A DNA stretch of 64,000 bases from Pseudomonas monsensis. Its GTDB lineage: Bacteria > Pseudomonadota > Gammaproteobacteria > Pseudomonadales > Pseudomonadaceae. Position numbers and translations under genes: made by a program. Of this stretch, positions 63,423 through 64,000 are shown piece by piece. The stretch lies in NCBI RefSeq assembly GCF_014268495.2, contig NZ_CP077087.1:2173501-2237500 (forward strand), written 5' to 3'. The notes beneath the pieces are model-generated. The model saw only the letters and a program-made list of their open reading frames with translations. It was not told the DNA's origin and searched no databases. Each line of letters starts with the position of its first letter. Position 1 is the stretch's first letter.

Positions 63423-64000
63423 GTGGAACCACTATTTGCAGTCGTCGCGACGACAGGGTATTTGCTGTTGGTTGAGGTGCACTCTCGAAAGGTTATCCCG
63501 CTTGAGAATGAGCGCACTGAATACTACGGCGTTTCGTGGTTTCCCGGCAGCAAGGATTTTGTCTTGTCCCATTCAGGGCTGGATAACGTAAAACTGAAGG
63601 ACATTCAGACTTACGCGACCTCTGAAGTAGGCTTCCTCTCCCACGGCTCTTTCCAGTCCGAAACGTTCCTGTCGGAACCGCACCAGGTGCTCTGTGCATC
63701 TGATGGTCGGGTGGTTTGCACCAACACCGGGCGCAACGCGATCACGGTGGTCGATCTGGCAAAACCTGGGCACTACCAGGAAAAACGTTTGAGCAACGTG
63801 CGCTGGGATCGTTTGTCGCTGGAAGAAATCACCGGCGATCATCTCAATTCCGTATTCGAAAAAGACGGGCACTTGTATGTCATCGCCCACGGTCACCACA
63901 ACGGTTCGCTGTTGGCAGTTCTGACCTATCCGGGGCTGGAGCTGGTCAGTCTGACGCCGATCGAACGGCGTACGGGCCTGCACAACGTGTGGGTGTCGGA
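63423..64000 (+). CDS. Uncharacterised beta-propeller-like protein (3' end outside window)
   Basis: GTG start with GAGG nine bases upstream, reading VEPLFAVVATTGYLLLVEVH onward for 192 codons to the edge. Repeated strand pairs such as YYGVSWFPGSKDFVLSHSG, HQVLCASDGRVVCTNTGRN and HLYVIAHGHHNGSLLAVL suggest a WD40-like or NHL-like propeller. No family named. Backbone gene flanking the prophage. Confidence 0.65.
   Translation, partial: MEPLFAVVATTGYLLLVEVHSRKVIPLENERTEYYGVSWFPGSKDFVLSHSGLDNVKLKDIQTYATSEVGFLSHGSFQSETFLSEPHQVLCASDGRVVCTNTGRNAITVVDLAKPGHYQEKRLSNVRWDRLSLEEITGDHLNSVFEKDGHLYVIAHGHHNGSLLAVLTYPGLELVSLTPIERRTGLHNVWVS

Overview
The window is chromosomal DNA of a Pseudomonas, most likely of the P. 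fluorescens group. The basis is a high-GC backbone, short inverted REP pairs of Pseudomonas type between genes, the Pseudomonas arrangement of purine-degradation, methionine-salvage and aroC/prmB genes, and housekeeping proteins that read as Pseudomonas orthologues. Two integrated elements interrupt this backbone, and both can be delimited by direct repeats.

Layout. 1-4986: the complete ureide pathway, urate to glyoxylate and urea: puuD (cut by the window edge), allA, alc, uraD and puuE on the minus strand, and 5-hydroxyisourate hydrolase diverging on the plus strand. 5130-10739: two large toxin-like genes of unknown function, one with RTX-type repeats and a hydrophobic pore-like segment. 10946-15500: a LysE exporter, a purine-type NCS2 permease carrying the same palindromic operator as the ureide genes, a MarR regulator divergent from an aminotransferase, and a thioredoxin-fold protein. 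15604-23890: folE, whose 5' end has been displaced about 7.7 kb by a decayed prophage-like element carrying a broken integrase, phage tail remnants, an SOS module (LexA box, umuD, umuC, broken SRAP gene) and three cargo genes including an HNH protein. 23968-51658: backbone, with an Smr protein, an isochorismatase-fold protein, prmB, a hydrolase, aroC, an MFS transporter, the mtnBDC salvage genes, an acyl-CoA synthetase, ankyrin protein, speE, rraB-like gene, an ATP-grasp/alpha-E/transglutaminase operon, a cytochrome c, a fadA/fadB-like pair, an amidotransferase, corA, an acyltransferase and a crotonase.

51954-63175: tRNA-Ser(GGA) and a defective phiCTX/P2-type prophage ending in a perfect 27-bp copy of the tRNA 3' end. 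Phage genes survive as an integrase tail, Ogr/Delta, CII-like, Cox-like and CI-like regulators, a D-protein tail, a terminase tail, an intact portal gene and a candidate cos site. Capsid, tail and replication genes are gone. Two AT-richer cargo blocks remain intact: a KAP-family NTPase cassette behind the repressor, and a PD-(D/E)XK-like nuclease between portal gene and cos, the slot used by the cytotoxin gene in phiCTX. These are the best candidates for undescribed (probably anti-phage) systems.

Limits: all homology calls are from pattern recognition and memory, not searches. Start codons were chosen by ribosome-binding sites and family length.
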